Below are positions 1 through 5,351 of a stretch of DNA of 6,737 nt, one piece after another. Within the stretch, counting starts at the first letter, position 1; each line of letters opens with the position of its first letter. The translations under genes and the position numbers were made by a program. The DNA is taken from contig JAUZEX010000716.1 in assembly GCA_030838815.1 (NCBI GenBank), positions 1-6,737 of the forward strand. The letters run 5' to 3'. This DNA comes from Actinomycetota bacterium (GTDB lineage: Bacteria > Actinomycetota > Acidimicrobiia > IMCC26256 > BP-133). A model generated the notes under the pieces. It saw only the letters and a program-made list of their open reading frames with translations. It had not been told where the DNA came from and ran no database searches.

Positions 1-557
1 TGGCCGAGCGCCAGGGCCTGAAGACGATCATGGTCACCAGCTCCACCGGGGAGGATGGCAAGACCGCCATCGCCGCCAACCTCGCCGTGTCGCTGGCCCA
101 GGTCGGCAAACGGGTCGTGCTCCTTTCCGCCGACCTGCGGGGTTCCAAGGTCCACCAGTACTTCGGGCTCGACAACGAGCGCGGCCTGTCCAACGTCCTC
201 GCCGGCGAGATGCCGCCGTGGGAGGCCGTGCAGGAGCCCGCCGGCCTCGAGCGCCTCTGGGTGTTCGGGAGCGGCCCGGTGCCGGCCCAGCCCGCCGAAC
301 TGCTCCAGAGCGACCTCATGCGGGAGCTGCTGGCCGAGCGCCGCAAGGTGGCCGACTTCGTGATCATCGAAGCCCCGGCCGCCCTCAACGCCTCCGACTG
401 CCTCGCCCTCGCTCCCCTCGTCGACGGCATCCTCGTGGTGGCCGACGCCAAGCACACCGACCGTGACGAGGTCGAGCAGGTCCGGATCCAGTTCGAGCAG
501 GTCGGCGGCCAGGTCGTCGGCGCCGTCATGAGCAACGCCGCCCCTTCCGCCCGGTAG
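1..557 (+). CDS. CpsD/CapB-type polysaccharide ATPase (BY-kinase-like), 5' partial
   Basis: C-terminal 184 codons of a P-loop ATPase of the bacterial tyrosine kinase (Wzc/CpsD) family, which with a Wzz-type membrane partner controls exopolysaccharide chain length. The frame is open to the window's left edge, so the ATG at 30 is internal. Visible: a Walker A loop (STGEDGKT, 42-65) followed by IAANLA; a Walker A' segment LLSADLRG (120-143) where the family usually has D-x-D-x-R; the typical HQYFGL...GLSNVLAGE stretch; and a Walker B segment VIIEAPA (360-377) where the family has an Asp. It ends SNAAPSAR with no C-terminal tyrosine cluster; the only Tyr visible is in HQYFGL. Family membership is clear, but autokinase activity is doubtful. 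It could be a co-polymerase regulator or a more distant ParA-like protein. It converges on the iron permease with 3 bases between stop codons. Confidence 0.85.
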   Translation, partial: AERQGLKTIMVTSSTGEDGKTAIAANLAVSLAQVGKRVVLLSADLRGSKVHQYFGLDNERGLSNVLAGEMPPWEAVQEPAGLERLWVFGSGPVPAQPAELLQSDLMRELLAERRKVADFVIIEAPAALNASDCLALAPLVDGILVVADAKHTDRDEVEQVRIQFEQVGGQVVGAVMSNAAPSAR

Positions 558-560
558 CGG

Positions 561-956
561 CTACCTCCGGGCTTCGTCGGCCCGGGCCTTGAACTCGCCT
601 TCCAGGCGCTCGAGGTCGTCGCGGCTGGCGTCTTCGACGCGCATCATGTGGTCCTCGGTCCCGCCGTGGGCCCGGATCAACTCGTCGAGCTTCAGCTGCA
701 GGGCGAGGTTGTCGTGGTTCTGGGTGTGCTGGACGACGACCAGCAACCCCAGCGTGACGACCGGCACCCCCGCCGTCATCGACAGCTCCCAGCCCCGGGA
801 GAAGCCGAGCGCGAAACCGGCCGTGAGCCAGGCCGCCACCACGGCCACGATGAGGGCCACCGCCCACCCCGAACCGGTGACGGCGACCATCGCCTTGGCC
901 ACCACCGCGAACGGGCGGTGACGGCCCCGGAGCCGCTTGGTGGGCCGGTCGTCCAC
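561..956 (-). CDS. Low-affinity iron permease family membrane protein
   Basis: 131 residues, close to the usual bacterial length. It has a basic N-terminus (KRLRGRHR), a membrane segment at about 31-52, and a second at about 57-75 that runs into the family signature QHTQNHDN (76-83) and KLDELIRAHGG (89-99). The tail (about 108-131) is charged and helix-prone. This matches the Pfam low-affinity iron permease family (PF04120). The name comes from a fungal iron transporter; transport by these short bacterial proteins is unproven. The start is GTG at 956-954, with no clear Shine-Dalgarno. A TAGACA hexamer 7 bases upstream suggests a leaderless transcript. The next in-frame ATG (residue 23) would remove only the basic N-terminus. 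It lies on the same strand as the four-gene operon but 124 bases beyond it, so is probably a separate unit. Confidence 0.85.
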   Translation of the reverse strand: MDDRPTKRLRGRHRPFAVVAKAMVAVTGSGWAVALIVAVVAAWLTAGFALGFSRGWELSMTAGVPVVTLGLLVVVQHTQNHDNLALQLKLDELIRAHGGTEDHMMRVEDASRDDLERLEGEFKARADEARR

Positions 957-972
957 ACACCGGTGTCTACCC
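957..972 (-). promoter_or_regulatory. Candidate leaderless promoter with palindrome before the iron permease
   Basis: On the minus strand TAGACA (969-964), a TANNNT-like -10 of actinobacterial type except for its last base, ends 7 bases before the GTG start at 956. That spacing would put the transcription start at or next to the start codon. A perfect 10-base palindrome, ACACCGGTGT (957-966), overlaps it and could be a repressor site. No convincing -35 is seen; the nearest GGTGAA-like hexamer is weak. Inference from a short match only. Confidence 0.25.
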
Positions 973-1080
973 CGGCGGGGCGCCGTTCACCCCGGACCGG
1001 CCGGACCCGGCCCCCGGCCCGGTCACACCCGGTTCCTCGCAACGTTCGGCGCCGGGTGGCGGACGGCGGCCCCGTCGCGG
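973..1080. other. GC-rich intergenic DNA with an imperfect hairpin
   Basis: No gene is seen between the lipoprotein stop at 1081 and the iron permease promoter region. An imperfect inverted repeat at 996-1023 (arms ACCGGCCGG and CCGGCCCGGT, one bulged C, about a 9-base loop) lies roughly 60 bases past the lipoprotein stop. It could end transcription of the minus-strand operon. There is no T tract, and hairpins of this quality arise easily in DNA this GC-rich, so a terminator is only a possibility. Confidence 0.3.
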
Positions 1081-1569
1081 TCAGAGCCGGTGCCGGAAAC
1101 GGAGCGGGAGGTCACTCACGACGAACGAGGCCAGGACCGTCTGGCCGTCGTTGTCCACGGCGACGACGGCGTACGTTCCCGGGCCGGGCGGGTCCGCCAG
1201 GGGGATCTCGCCCGCCCGGTACGGGCCCCGGAAGGCGATGACGCACAGCCGTCGCCGGTCCAGCGGGGCGGCCTGCGGGAGGCTCCGGGCCAGGCGGTCG
1301 GCCAGGACGGAGCGGACCCCGACGAGCCGGCCGTGGTCGCCGACGGTGGCCCGGGCCGACGGCAGGGCCCGGAAGCAGTGGCTGCTGGCGGTGTTGAGCA
1401 CGTTGCGGGGACCGCCGCAGCCCGCCAGCAGCCCGAGCGCGGCGGCGGTGACGACGAGGCGGGTCCCGGCCCCCCTGCGGTGTCCGGCCCAGCTGCGGTG
1501 TCGGGCCCGGCTGGGTTGTCCGGCGCGGCTGGGTTGTCCGGCCTGGCCGGCCGTCTGGCGGCGGGTCAT
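1081..1569 (-). CDS. Small secreted lipoprotein with a repetitive N-terminal extension
   Basis: 162 residues. The ATG at 1569-1567 overlaps the stop of the upstream gene as ATGA, which indicates translational coupling. Residues 1-37 are basic and repetitive (AGQP, SRA and GHRR motifs). Then come a hydrophobic signal core, LVVTAAALGLLAGC, and a lipobox with LAG before Cys51, so the mature lipoprotein is about 112 residues. It contains two further cysteines (about 65 and 109) that could pair, and ends LPLRFRHRL. I recognise no enzyme domain. No ATG, GTG or TTG occurs in frame between residue 1 and the signal core, so the extension must be made if the signal peptide is. An n-region of 37 residues is long for a lipoprotein. 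As last gene of the operon it is probably an extracytoplasmic partner of the membrane proteins before it; that role is inferred. Confidence 0.8.
   Translation of the reverse strand: MTRRQTAGQAGQPSRAGQPSRARHRSWAGHRRGAGTRLVVTAAALGLLAGCGGPRNVLNTASSHCFRALPSARATVGDHGRLVGVRSVLADRLARSLPQAAPLDRRRLCVIAFRGPYRAGEIPLADPPGPGTYAVVAVDNDGQTVLASFVVSDLPLRFRHRL
1477..1548 (-). repeat. 18-bp tandem repeat, four copies, in the lipoprotein N-terminus
   Basis: Four adjacent 18-base units on the plus strand: 1477-1494, 1495-1512, 1513-1530 and 1531-1548. Units 3 and 4 (GGGTTGTCCGGCGCGGCT type) differ from units 1 and 2 (GCGGTGTCCGGCCCAGCT type) at several positions, so the array is diverged. On the coding strand the units give related hexapeptides: AGQPSR, AGQPSR, ARHRSW, AGHRRG. 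The array fills most of the coding sequence between the ATGA overlap and the signal peptide core. Confidence 0.85.
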
Positions 1570-2630
1570 CGGGCGGCCGGTCTTCTGGCCGTCCAGCGCA
1601 GACCCGCATACGTCGCCCAGCCGACCACGAGCAGCAGCCAGAACGTGATCACCCGGTAGACGAGGACGGCGGCCACGGTCGTCACCTGGCCGCCACCATA
1701 GGCCACCAGGGCCACCGTCAGGCTGCCTTCCACCGCTCCCAGGCCGCCCGGCGTGATGGGCAGGTTGGCCGCCAACTGGCCCGCGCCGTAGGCGAGCAGG
1801 AGGCCCCGCCAGGGGATCCCGGCGCCGACGCTCGGAAAGGCCAGCGCCAGGCAGGCGCAGTCGAGGATCCAGTTGCCGATCCCGAAGGCGCCGGCCACCG
1901 TCCAGTCGCCGACCGTCGGCCGGACGGCGGTCAGGCGGGCCCAGGCGTCGCGCACGACCAGCGCCGGGTCGCCGGCGGGACGGTGGATGACACGCTGCGA
2001 CGTCCGGACCAGCACCGTGAGGAGGGGGGGCGCCCACCGGGCGTGGAGGCCCGTCCGGACGGCCACGCCGACCGCGACGGCGACGGCGGCCACGACCACG
2101 ACCGCCTCGACGAGGCCGTTGGCGGCGGCCTGGCCCTCGGCGGCCACGACCCCGGCGATGGTGAGGACGACGAGCGCCGCCCCGCTCACGAACCCGGTGG
2201 CGAGGAGCGCCCAGGTGGCCAGGACGGCGTCGGCGCCCCGGCGGCGGAACTGGCCGAAGGCGTAGCCGGCGCCCCACGCCGGGCCGCCGGGCAGGGAATT
2301 CTGGATGGCGTTCCCGGCCAGGGTGATGGGCAGCAACGTCCGGAGCGGGATGGACGTCTCGCCGGCCCGGAGCAGCCGGCGTTCGAGGGCGGCGTAGGCC
2401 AGCAGCGAAGCGGCCTCGGCCGGTACGGCCAGGACGAGCCACTGCCAGCGGGCGTGTTCGACCAGGTCGGCCGTGCCCGTGAACTCCCGGCTCCGGCTGC
2501 TCACGACCGAGATGGCCAGGGCGGCCAGCCCCAGTCCGATGACGATCCGGGCGGCGTGGCGGAAGAGGCGCCGCCGCCCGCCGCGGCCGGGGGCCACGGG
2601 TTGGGCGTCCGACGGGCGTCCGGCCGTCAT
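1566..2630 (-). CDS. Flippase-like LPG-synthase-TM (UPF0104) membrane protein
   Basis: 354 residues of the LPG-synthase transmembrane/UPF0104 family (PF03706), which includes the MprF flippase half and AglD-like proteins. Members are polytopic and thought to move or modify lipid-linked substrates. Seen: a short basic cytoplasmic N-terminus (RGGRRRLFRHAAR), then several hydrophobic segments, the GNAIQNSLPGGPAWGAGYAF stretch typical of the N-terminal half, and the hallmark NLPITPGGLGAVEGSL from residue 289, followed by a C-terminal segment with VLVYRVITFW. The ATG at 2630-2628 overlaps the transporter stop as ATGA; a GAGGA lies about 12 bases upstream. The frame stays open well upstream, but that part is low-complexity shadow of the transporter gene. 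Its substrate is unknown; the deacetylase and PAP2 neighbours suggest a polyprenyl- or phospholipid-linked glycan. Confidence 0.9.
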   Translation of the reverse strand: MTAGRPSDAQPVAPGRGGRRRLFRHAARIVIGLGLAALAISVVSSRSREFTGTADLVEHARWQWLVLAVPAEAASLLAYAALERRLLRAGETSIPLRTLLPITLAGNAIQNSLPGGPAWGAGYAFGQFRRRGADAVLATWALLATGFVSGAALVVLTIAGVVAAEGQAAANGLVEAVVVVAAVAVAVGVAVRTGLHARWAPPLLTVLVRTSQRVIHRPAGDPALVVRDAWARLTAVRPTVGDWTVAGAFGIGNWILDCACLALAFPSVGAGIPWRGLLLAYGAGQLAANLPITPGGLGAVEGSLTVALVAYGGGQVTTVAAVLVYRVITFWLLLVVGWATYAGLRWTARRPAAR

Positions 2631-3619
2631 CTCGGCCGTGATTCCTCGGCCGCCACGTCGGGGCCGAGGACCAGCGGGGAGCGGGAGAGGCCGACGATGC
2701 CCACCACCAGCAGGGTGACGGCCGCCGCGCCGCCGACGGCGCGTAGACCGTGGGTGGCGATGTGCTCGTGGAAGGCGGCCAGCCCGATGGCACCGGCCAC
2801 CAACGGCTCCGTGATCGTGAGCACCGGCAGTGACGCCTGGAGCGGCCCGGCGTAGAAGGCGCTCTGCGACAGCACCACGCCGGCGACGGCCAGCGCCGCC
2901 AGGGCGTACGGCTGCCACGAGCCCAGGGCGTGGACGGCCCCCCGGTCGAGCAGATGGCCCGACGCCTTGGCCAACGCCGCCGTCAGGGCGAAGAGGGCGC
3001 CGCTGGCGGCGCCGAGCGCCGGGGCCCGCCACGGCCGCGGGCCGCGCTCGGCCACCGCCACGAGGCCGGCGATGCCGACGCCGACGGCGACGGCGGTCAC
3101 CACCCAACCCGTCCGCGACGTGTTGCCGGCCCCGACGACGGGTCGGGCGGCGACGAGGAAGACGCCGAGGCCGACGACGATGGCGCCGGTCGCCAGCCAG
3201 TCGAGCCGTTGCGGGCGCCGGTGGCTGGCCGCCGCCCCCAACGGCAGGGCGAAGAGCAGACCGGTGACGAGGAGCGTCTCCACCGCCACCAGCGAGCCGG
3301 CCCGCAGGGCGAGGAACTGCAGGACGTAGGCGGTGGCGTCGACGACGTGGCTGGCCAGCCACCGTGGTTGGCGCGCCAGCGCCGCCAGCAGCGACGGCCG
3401 CAGGAGCCGCCCGCTCGGGATCGCCTGCGTGGCGCCGTGCTGGAGGACCGACGTGATGGCGTAGAGGAACGCCGCCGCCAGGCTCAGGGCCACGACACCG
3501 AAGCGCGCCGCCAGGACGTGGTGACCGGCGGCCAGGGCCGGATGCATCGTCATGGCTCGGGCGTCCCTGGCTCGGGCGTCCCAGGCCCGGGTGTCCCTGG
3601 CTCGGGCGTCACGGCTCAC
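2627..3619 (-). CDS. DMT-superfamily (EamA-like) transporter with a repetitive N-terminus
   Basis: 330 residues from the GTG at 3619-3617, which overlaps the deacetylase stop as GTGA. After a charged leader, hydrophobic segments start at ALSLAAAFLYAITSV and continue to LLVVGIVGLSRSP, consistent with about ten helices in two EamA-like halves. Features of actinobacterial DMT proteins: LQHGATQ after helix 1, LVAVETLLVTGLLFALPL in the first half, and SLPVLTITEPLVAGAIGL followed by FHEHI in the second. The substrate cannot be deduced. The first 22 residues are a pentapeptide array (DARAR type). An alternative ATG at 3553-3551 (AMTMHPALAAG) would begin the protein just after it. The GTGA overlap, matching the other junctions of this operon, favours the GTG, but the ATG remains possible. 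Confidence 0.85.
   Translation of the reverse strand: MSRDARARDTRAWDARARDARAMTMHPALAAGHHVLAARFGVVALSLAAAFLYAITSVLQHGATQAIPSGRLLRPSLLAALARQPRWLASHVVDATAYVLQFLALRAGSLVAVETLLVTGLLFALPLGAAASHRRPQRLDWLATGAIVVGLGVFLVAARPVVGAGNTSRTGWVVTAVAVGVGIAGLVAVAERGPRPWRAPALGAASGALFALTAALAKASGHLLDRGAVHALGSWQPYALAALAVAGVVLSQSAFYAGPLQASLPVLTITEPLVAGAIGLAAFHEHIATHGLRAVGGAAAVTLLVVGIVGLSRSPLVLGPDVAAEESRPR
3551..3610 (-). repeat. 15-bp tandem repeat, four copies, in the transporter N-terminus
   Basis: On the coding strand, 15-base units GACGCCCGAGCCAGG at 3610-3596 and 3580-3566 are identical. The units at 3595-3581 and 3565-3551 differ by a few bases. Translated, they read DARAR, DTRAW, DARAR, DARAM, alternating acidic and basic residues. 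The array begins two codons after the GTG start and ends on the alternative ATG start. Confidence 0.9.
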
Positions 3620-4353
3620 ACGTCATGGTCGCCCAGGGGCCCGACCGCCAGTCCCCGGGCGGCGAAGAGGTCGGCCAGGCCCGGGAGGGCGCCGAGCGCC
3701 GAGCGCCACGAGCGCGGCGCCGACGTGCAGTCCGAGTCGTGGAGGAGCACCGTCCCGCCCGGTCCCACGGCCCGGGCGACGTGGCCGACGACGCTGGCCG
3801 GGGTGGCCGTGGCGGTCCAGTCCCGGCCCCAGGCCGTCCACAGGACGGTCCGGAGGCCGAGCCGCCGGGCGGCCCGGCAGGTGCCCCCGGAGAGGTGCCC
3901 GTAGGGGGGCCGGAACCACACCGGGGCGTGGCCGGTGGCGTCGGCGACGACGTCGAAGCCCCGCCGGAGGTCGTCCGCGACGGGGCCCGGCGCCCGGCGG
4001 AGGTGCGAGACGTGGTCATAGCCGTGGAGGGCGACCTCGTGGCCGGCGGCGGCCACCTCGCCGGCCAGGCCCGGGTGGCGCTCGACCATGCACCCGAGCA
4101 TGAAGAAGGTGGCCCGCCAGCCCAGCCCGTCGAGCGCCTCCAGGAAGGCCGGCGTGGAGGCCCGGTCGGGCCCGTCGTCGAACGTCAGGGCGACGTGGTC
4201 GGCCCGCCCGCCGCCGGCCAGGCGGGGCAGCAACGCCCGCCGGAGCGGACCGATGGCCGACACCGACGGGCCGGCGTGGCCGGCGCCCAGCGCCGCCGCG
4301 CCGGCCAGGGTCCATCGGAGAGGGGTCGGCGTCCCCCTAGGATGCGCCCTCAT
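3616..4353 (-). CDS. NodB-type polysaccharide deacetylase (carbohydrate esterase 4)
   Basis: 245 residues. It removes N- or O-acetyl groups from a glycan using a bound metal. All CE4 motifs are visible: TFDDGP with Asp59 (probable base) and Asp60 (metal); HGYDH, His110 and His114 (metal); RPPYG 148-152; the GRDW stretch with Asp178 and Trp179; LHD with His205 (probable acid). A hydrophobic stretch at about 11-34 looks like a membrane anchor or uncleaved signal, placing the catalytic domain outside. The ATG at 4353-4351 was chosen because the motifs and anchor follow directly. The open frame upstream of it is arginine/proline shadow antisense to the PAP2 gene. No Shine-Dalgarno is seen (CGCCTCCG precedes it). 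It is the first gene of the operon, divergent from PAP2 with 47 bases between starts. The substrate is unknown; exopolysaccharide is likely from context. Confidence 0.92.
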   Translation of the reverse strand: MRAHPRGTPTPLRWTLAGAAALGAGHAGPSVSAIGPLRRALLPRLAGGGRADHVALTFDDGPDRASTPAFLEALDGLGWRATFFMLGCMVERHPGLAGEVAAAGHEVALHGYDHVSHLRRAPGPVADDLRRGFDVVADATGHAPVWFRPPYGHLSGGTCRAARRLGLRTVLWTAWGRDWTATATPASVVGHVARAVGPGGTVLLHDSDCTSAPRSWRSALGALPGLADLFAARGLAVGPLGDHDV

Positions 4354-4400
4354 CGGAGGCGCCCGGGGGGCGCCCCGGGGGTCGCCACCGGGGGATCGGC
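4338..4400 (+). promoter_or_regulatory. Divergent start region: candidate -10, GC hairpin and ribosome binding site
   Basis: Only 47 bases (4354-4400) separate the deacetylase and PAP2 start codons. For PAP2, TAGGAT (4338-4343) is a good actinobacterial -10, though no clear -35 lies 17-18 bases before it and it falls within the first codons of the deacetylase. Transcription from it would yield a leader of about 50 bases containing a perfect inverted repeat GGCGCCC-GGG-GGGCGCC (4358-4374). GGGGG just before ATCGGC-ATG can serve as ribosome binding site. No -10 is evident for the deacetylase direction. Confidence 0.35.
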
Positions 4401-5351
4401 ATGCGGGTGAGTCGGGGATGGCGCGAAGCGGCCGTCTTCGTCGCGCTCTACGAGGTGTTCGGGACGGCCAGGAGCCACATCCATCCGCCGGCCGGGCCGG
4501 CCGTCCGCCACGCCATCGACGTGATCCGGGTGGAGCGGGCCGTCGGGTTGTACCAGGAGGGCCGGCTCCAGCGGGCGGTGCTCGATCACAAGACCGTCGT
4601 GCAGTTCTGGAACATCTACTACGGGACCATCCATTTCGTGGTCCCGGCGCTGGGCCTGTGGCTGCTGTGGCGTCGTCGCCCGGAACGCTATGCCCGGGCC
4701 CGGACCACCTTCCTGGTGATGTGCTTCGGCGCCCTCGTCGTCTTCGCCGTCTACCCGCTGGCGCCACCCCGGTACATGCCGCCCCGCTACGGCTTCGTCG
4801 ACACCGGCGCCCGCTTCGGCGGCCTCGGGCCGCTCGACTCCGGTTCGATGAAGGACACCAACCCCTTCGCCGCCATGCCGAGCCTCCATATCGGCTGGTC
4901 GGTGTGGAGCGCCTGGGTGCTCGTGCCCCTGCTGGCGCGCCGGCCGGCCCGCATGGCGGCCGCCGTCTACCCCCTGGTGACGCTGACGGCGATCGTCGTG
5001 ACCGGCAACCACTGGATCCTCGACGCCGCGGGCGGCGTCGCCGCCTTCGGGGCCGCCCTGGCCCTGACCACGGCCGGACATCGGCTGCGCCGTCGCGGCC
5101 GGGGCGGAGAGGGTCGGGTCAGCGGCCATGACGGCCGGATACTAGGGGGCTTCACCCGCCTCCCCCAAGGCATTCGAGGGGGCTTCACCCGCCTCCCCCA
5201 AGGCATTCGAGGGGGCTTCACCCGCCTCCCCCGGGGCACGAGGGGGCCCGGCGAACCGCCCGACCGGCCGCCTCCGCCGGCCCGGCGGAGCCCGAGTCTG
5301 TCCTCCGGCTTGCGACGACACCGGTGCGGCACCGACCATTTACGCCCGTGA
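4401..5351 (+). CDS. PAP2-superfamily lipid phosphatase/phosphotransferase (IPC-synthase-like)
   Basis: 316 residues as read. The domain (about 1-235) is of the PAP2 type found in inositol-phosphorylceramide synthases and their bacterial relatives. The first motif region is YPLAPPRYMP; the second, NPFAAMPSLHIGW, carries His163; the third, GNHWILDAAGG, carries His204 and Asp208, the expected phosphohistidine chemistry. Several membrane segments are visible, including FVVPALGLWLLW, TTFLVMCFGALVVFAVYPL and AAAVYPLVTLTAIVVTG. The family acts at the membrane on polyprenyl, glycerol or inositol phospholipids. After RLRRRGRGGEGRVSGHDGR the protein becomes a low-complexity tail of about 70-80 residues containing a 33-bp repeat array, then Arg/Pro/Ser-rich sequence. 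That tail is unlike family members and may be read-through of junction DNA. The stop at 5349-5351 overlaps the GTG of the aminotransferase as GTGA. Confidence 0.88.
   Translation: MRVSRGWREAAVFVALYEVFGTARSHIHPPAGPAVRHAIDVIRVERAVGLYQEGRLQRAVLDHKTVVQFWNIYYGTIHFVVPALGLWLLWRRRPERYARARTTFLVMCFGALVVFAVYPLAPPRYMPPRYGFVDTGARFGGLGPLDSGSMKDTNPFAAMPSLHIGWSVWSAWVLVPLLARRPARMAAAVYPLVTLTAIVVTGNHWILDAAGGVAAFGAALALTTAGHRLRRRGRGGEGRVSGHDGRILGGFTRLPQGIRGGFTRLPQGIRGGFTRLPRGTRGPGEPPDRPPPPARRSPSLSSGLRRHRCGTDHLRP
5145..5243 (+). repeat. 33-bp tandem repeat, three copies, at the PAP2 C-terminus
   Basis: Units at 5145-5177 and 5178-5210 are identical over 33 bases. The third, 5211-5243, keeps the first 22 bases and then diverges. 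In the PAP2 frame each unit encodes GGFTRLPQGIR (third copy GGFTRLPRGTR). The conserved 22-base core starts GGGGGC and ends GCCTCCCCC, so each unit can fold into a GC-rich hairpin. The array sits just after the last recognisable PAP2 sequence. Exact identity of two copies points to recent duplication or ongoing homogenisation. Confidence 0.95.

Noticed and set aside
551..570. Bidirectional terminator between the convergent ATPase and permease genes
   Set aside because: GGTAG-CGG-CTACC (553-565) is a 5-bp stem with a 3-base loop made largely by the two facing TAG stops. It has no T tract and is too weak to call.
1570..2793. Upstream extension of the lipoprotein frame into a protein of more than 500 residues
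   Set aside because: The extension is Arg/Pro/Gly-rich shadow sequence antisense or out of frame to the well-supported flippase-like and transporter genes. The ATGA overlap at 1569 gives a natural start.
2631..3362. N-terminal extension of the flippase-like protein
   Set aside because: Low-complexity Arg/Pro sequence lying inside the transporter gene in another frame. The family begins near the ATG at 2630.
4354..4767. N-terminal extension of the deacetylase across the PAP2 gene
   Set aside because: It is antisense to well-conserved PAP2 codons and has shadow-like composition. The ATG at 4353 precedes a membrane anchor and the CE4 motifs.
5145..5243. CRISPR array
   Set aside because: The 33-bp units abut directly with no unique spacers, so this is a simple tandem repeat.
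5310..5345. Promoter for the aminotransferase (TTGCGA with a downstream ATTTAC)
   Set aside because: The spacing between the two hexamers is about 22 bases, too long for a standard promoter.
5324..5347. GTG at 5324 as start of the aminotransferase
   Set aside because: It is possible, but the GTG at 5348 reproduces the 4-base stop/start overlap used at the other junctions, and the family sequence begins only after it.
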